Translations under genes and position numbers: made by a program
The notes under the pieces: generated by a model
What the model was told of the DNA's origin: nothing
What the model saw: only the letters and a program-made list of their open reading frames with translations
The model's database searches: none
Source of the DNA: Tidjanibacter sp.
GTDB taxonomy: Bacteria > Bacteroidota > Bacteroidia > Bacteroidales > Rikenellaceae
Assembly: GCA_017628305.1 (NCBI GenBank)
Contig: JAGBZI010000095.1
Coordinates: 1 to 34,746, forward strand
DNA length: 34,746 nucleotides
Direction of reading: 5' to 3'
Shown: positions 33,313 to 34,746 of the stretch, one piece after another
How the letters are laid out: every line of letters begins with the position of its first letter
Position numbering within the stretch: position 1 is the first letter of the stretch

Positions 33313-34626
33313 ATGAACAACACCATCAAGTTTACTACTCCCGACGAGGCAGTAAAGGTTATCAAATCGGGTGACCATGTTCACCTGAGCTCGGTTGCAA
33401 GTGCACCCCAGTGTCTTATTCAGGCTATGTGCCGTCGTGGCGAGGCCGGCGAGTTAAAGGATGTTCACATCCACCACCTCCACACCGAGGGTCCTGCCCC
33501 CTATGCAGATCCCAAGTTCGAGGGTATCTTCCAGCTCGACTCCTTCTTTGTGGGCGGCAATGTGCGCAAGGTGACCCAGAGCGGCTATGCCGACTATATT
33601 CCAATCTTCCTCAGCGAGACCCAGAAGCTCTATCGTGCAGGTGTTCTCCCCTGCAATGTGGCCATGATTCAGGTTTCGCCTGTTGATGCCCACGGTTATG
33701 TGTCGCTCGGTACTTCGGTTGATGCTACCTTGGCAGCTATCGAGTGCGCCGACTATGTGCTGGCCGTAGTAAACAAATATGTGCCCCGTGCATTTGGTGA
33801 CGCCTTCATCCACATTTCGCAGATTGACTACTTCGTGGAGGACGATCAGCCCCTCATGGAGGGCCACATCGCCGAGATTACCGAGACCGATGCAGCCATC
33901 GGTCGCCACTGTGCAGCCCTGATTGAGGATGGTGCCTGCTTGCAGATGGGTATCGGCGCTATTCCCAACGCAGTTCTCTCGCAGCTGGGTGGCCACAAGG
34001 ACCTCGGTATCCACACCGAGATGTTCGCCGACGGTGTTCTTCCCCTCGTGGAGAAAGGCGTTGTGAACGGTCGCAACAAGGTTACCGACAAGGGTAAGAT
34101 TGTTTCGACCTTCCTGATGGGTTCCAAGGAGGTTTACGACTTCATCGACAACAACCCCGGTGTGCTGATGAAGGATGTAGCCTACACCAACGACCCCTTT
34201 GTGATTGCTAAGAACCCCAAATTCTGTGCCATCAACTCCGCTCTTCAGGTTGACCTCACCGGTCAGGTGTGCGCCGACTCGCTCGGTACCAAGTTCTACT
34301 CGGGCGTGGGTGGTCAGGTGGACTTCATCTACGGTTCGTCGTTGTCGGAGGGTGGTAAGGCCATCATCGCCATGCCTTCGGTTACCAACAAGGGTGTGAG
34401 CAAGATTTCCAACATCCTCACCCCCGGTGCAGGTGTTGTTACCACCCGTAACCACATCCACTGGCTCGTAACCGAGTTTGGTGCTGCCGACCTCTATGGT
34501 AAGTCGCTGCAGGAGCGCGCAAAAGCTATCATCAACATTGCTCACCCCGACCACCGCGAGGAGTTGGAGCGTGCAGCGTATGAGCGTTATGGTGCGCACT
34601 ATACCTACATCAAAAACAGCAAGTAA
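33313..34626 (+). CDS. Acetyl-CoA hydrolase/transferase family CoA-transferase
   Basis: 437 residues from ATG 33313, chosen over an in-frame ATG 16 codons upstream because that one overlaps the -7 element. The family moves CoA between acyl-CoA and a carboxylic acid (acetate, succinate, butyrate, 4-hydroxybutyrate and so on). Motifs: SSVASAPQCLIQAM near the N-terminus, GIGAIPNAVLSQLGGHKDLGIHTEMFADG with the likely catalytic Glu (E236) that forms the glutamyl-CoA intermediate, and YSGVGGQVDFIYGSSLSEGGKAI in the C-terminal half. Length matches 4-hydroxybutyrate CoA-transferase and Cat1-like proteins. Together with PFOR and Kor it points to acetate/succinate fermentation; the true acid pair cannot be read from sequence. 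Confidence 0.95.
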   Translation: MNNTIKFTTPDEAVKVIKSGDHVHLSSVASAPQCLIQAMCRRGEAGELKDVHIHHLHTEGPAPYADPKFEGIFQLDSFFVGGNVRKVTQSGYADYIPIFLSETQKLYRAGVLPCNVAMIQVSPVDAHGYVSLGTSVDATLAAIECADYVLAVVNKYVPRAFGDAFIHISQIDYFVEDDQPLMEGHIAEITETDAAIGRHCAALIEDGACLQMGIGAIPNAVLSQLGGHKDLGIHTEMFADGVLPLVEKGVVNGRNKVTDKGKIVSTFLMGSKEVYDFIDNNPGVLMKDVAYTNDPFVIAKNPKFCAINSALQVDLTGQVCADSLGTKFYSGVGGQVDFIYGSSLSEGGKAIIAMPSVTNKGVSKISNILTPGAGVVTTRNHIHWLVTEFGAADLYGKSLQERAKAIINIAHPDHREELERAAYERYGAHYTYIKNSK

Positions 34627-34666
34627 AAAAACGCATCTTATCGGTGAATTTTTCACCACCTTCAAT

Positions 34667-34715
34667 GGGCAAGCACCTCACCTACGGAAAGTAGGCTGCG
34701 GGCTTGCCCTTTTTT
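34667..34715 (+). terminator. Terminator after the CoA-transferase
   Basis: Stem GGGCAAGC (34667-34674) with GCTTGCCC (34702-34709), enclosing a second hairpin CCTAC-GGAAA-GTAGG (34681-34695), followed by TTTTTT. A small hairpin GGTGAA...TTCACC lies just upstream (34643-34657). Confidence 0.85.
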
Positions 34716-34746
34716 GATGGCAAAAAATTCCCACGATAATCTGCGC

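Noticed and set aside
1..34746. tRNA, rRNA, CRISPR array, insertion sequence or prophage
   Set aside because: No cloverleaf or CCA-type gene, no regular direct repeats with spacers, no transposase, integrase or phage protein seen among the plausible frames.

Overview
The window reads as chromosome of an anaerobic member of the Bacteroidota, most likely order Bacteroidales. The evidence is the set of promoter cores of the Bacteroidota type (TAnnTTTG, some with an upstream TTG), the near absence of Shine-Dalgarno sites, a run of secreted proteins whose predicted mature ends begin with Gln, and family content typical of the order: WG-repeat protein, HU + tiny basic ribosomal-type protein + RNase E/G, an OMP-TPR-LptC-CorC-PpiD envelope block, PFOR, KorAB and a CoA-transferase. 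I see no rRNA, tRNA, CRISPR array, insertion sequence or prophage gene, and no clear sign of recent transfer. Genus cannot be fixed from this sequence alone.

Layout. 1-80: an intergenic terminator element serving a gene left of the window. 165-2970 (minus): a tightly packed, partly overlapping four-gene envelope operon, in transcription order a LolA-like periplasmic protein, a small secreted cysteine-free YidD-like protein, and two secreted or membrane proteins that share a C-terminal PGLGQ-(L/I)-YAG membrane segment. 3049-3459 (minus): a TM2-type small membrane protein with its own terminator. 3713-7507 (minus): a 1264-residue secreted WG-repeat protein with about 31 repeats. 7952-13594 (plus): HU, a 31-residue AURKAIP1/COX24 (bS22-like) protein, RNase E/G and Mfd. 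13772-21102 (plus): outer-membrane protein, TPR protein, LptC, CNNM/CorC-type protein and a PpiD/SurA-type isomerase. 21407-24955 (minus): one-chain pyruvate:ferredoxin oxidoreductase. 25332-27826 (plus): two overlapping M16 peptidase genes, the first with and the second without the zinc motif. 27918-29897 (plus): a lipoprotein with four diverged tandem domains. 30250-33119 (minus): korA-korB. 33313-34626 (plus): an acetyl-CoA hydrolase/transferase.

How it works together. The right third is fermentative energy metabolism: PFOR turns pyruvate into acetyl-CoA, KorAB interconverts 2-oxoglutarate and succinyl-CoA with ferredoxin, and the CoA-transferase can exchange CoA between acyl-CoAs and acetate, succinate or similar acids. 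The centre and left are largely envelope biogenesis (LPS export, periplasmic folding, lipoprotein handling) plus nucleic-acid housekeeping.

Most worth a second look: (i) a two-hairpin 3' element present three times (1-77, 21140-21210, 29915-29986) with compensated stem changes, always just after a plus-strand gene; (ii) a TGTTA-N6-TAACA operator-like inverted repeat, with a third half-site, upstream of PFOR, resembling the Rex redox-repressor site; (iii) the LolA-like / cysteine-free YidD-like / paired PGLGQ-protein operon; (iv) the repeat-bearing tail on LptC; (v) the very long WG-repeat protein. Gene calls for the conserved families are firm; functions of the envelope hypotheticals are not.
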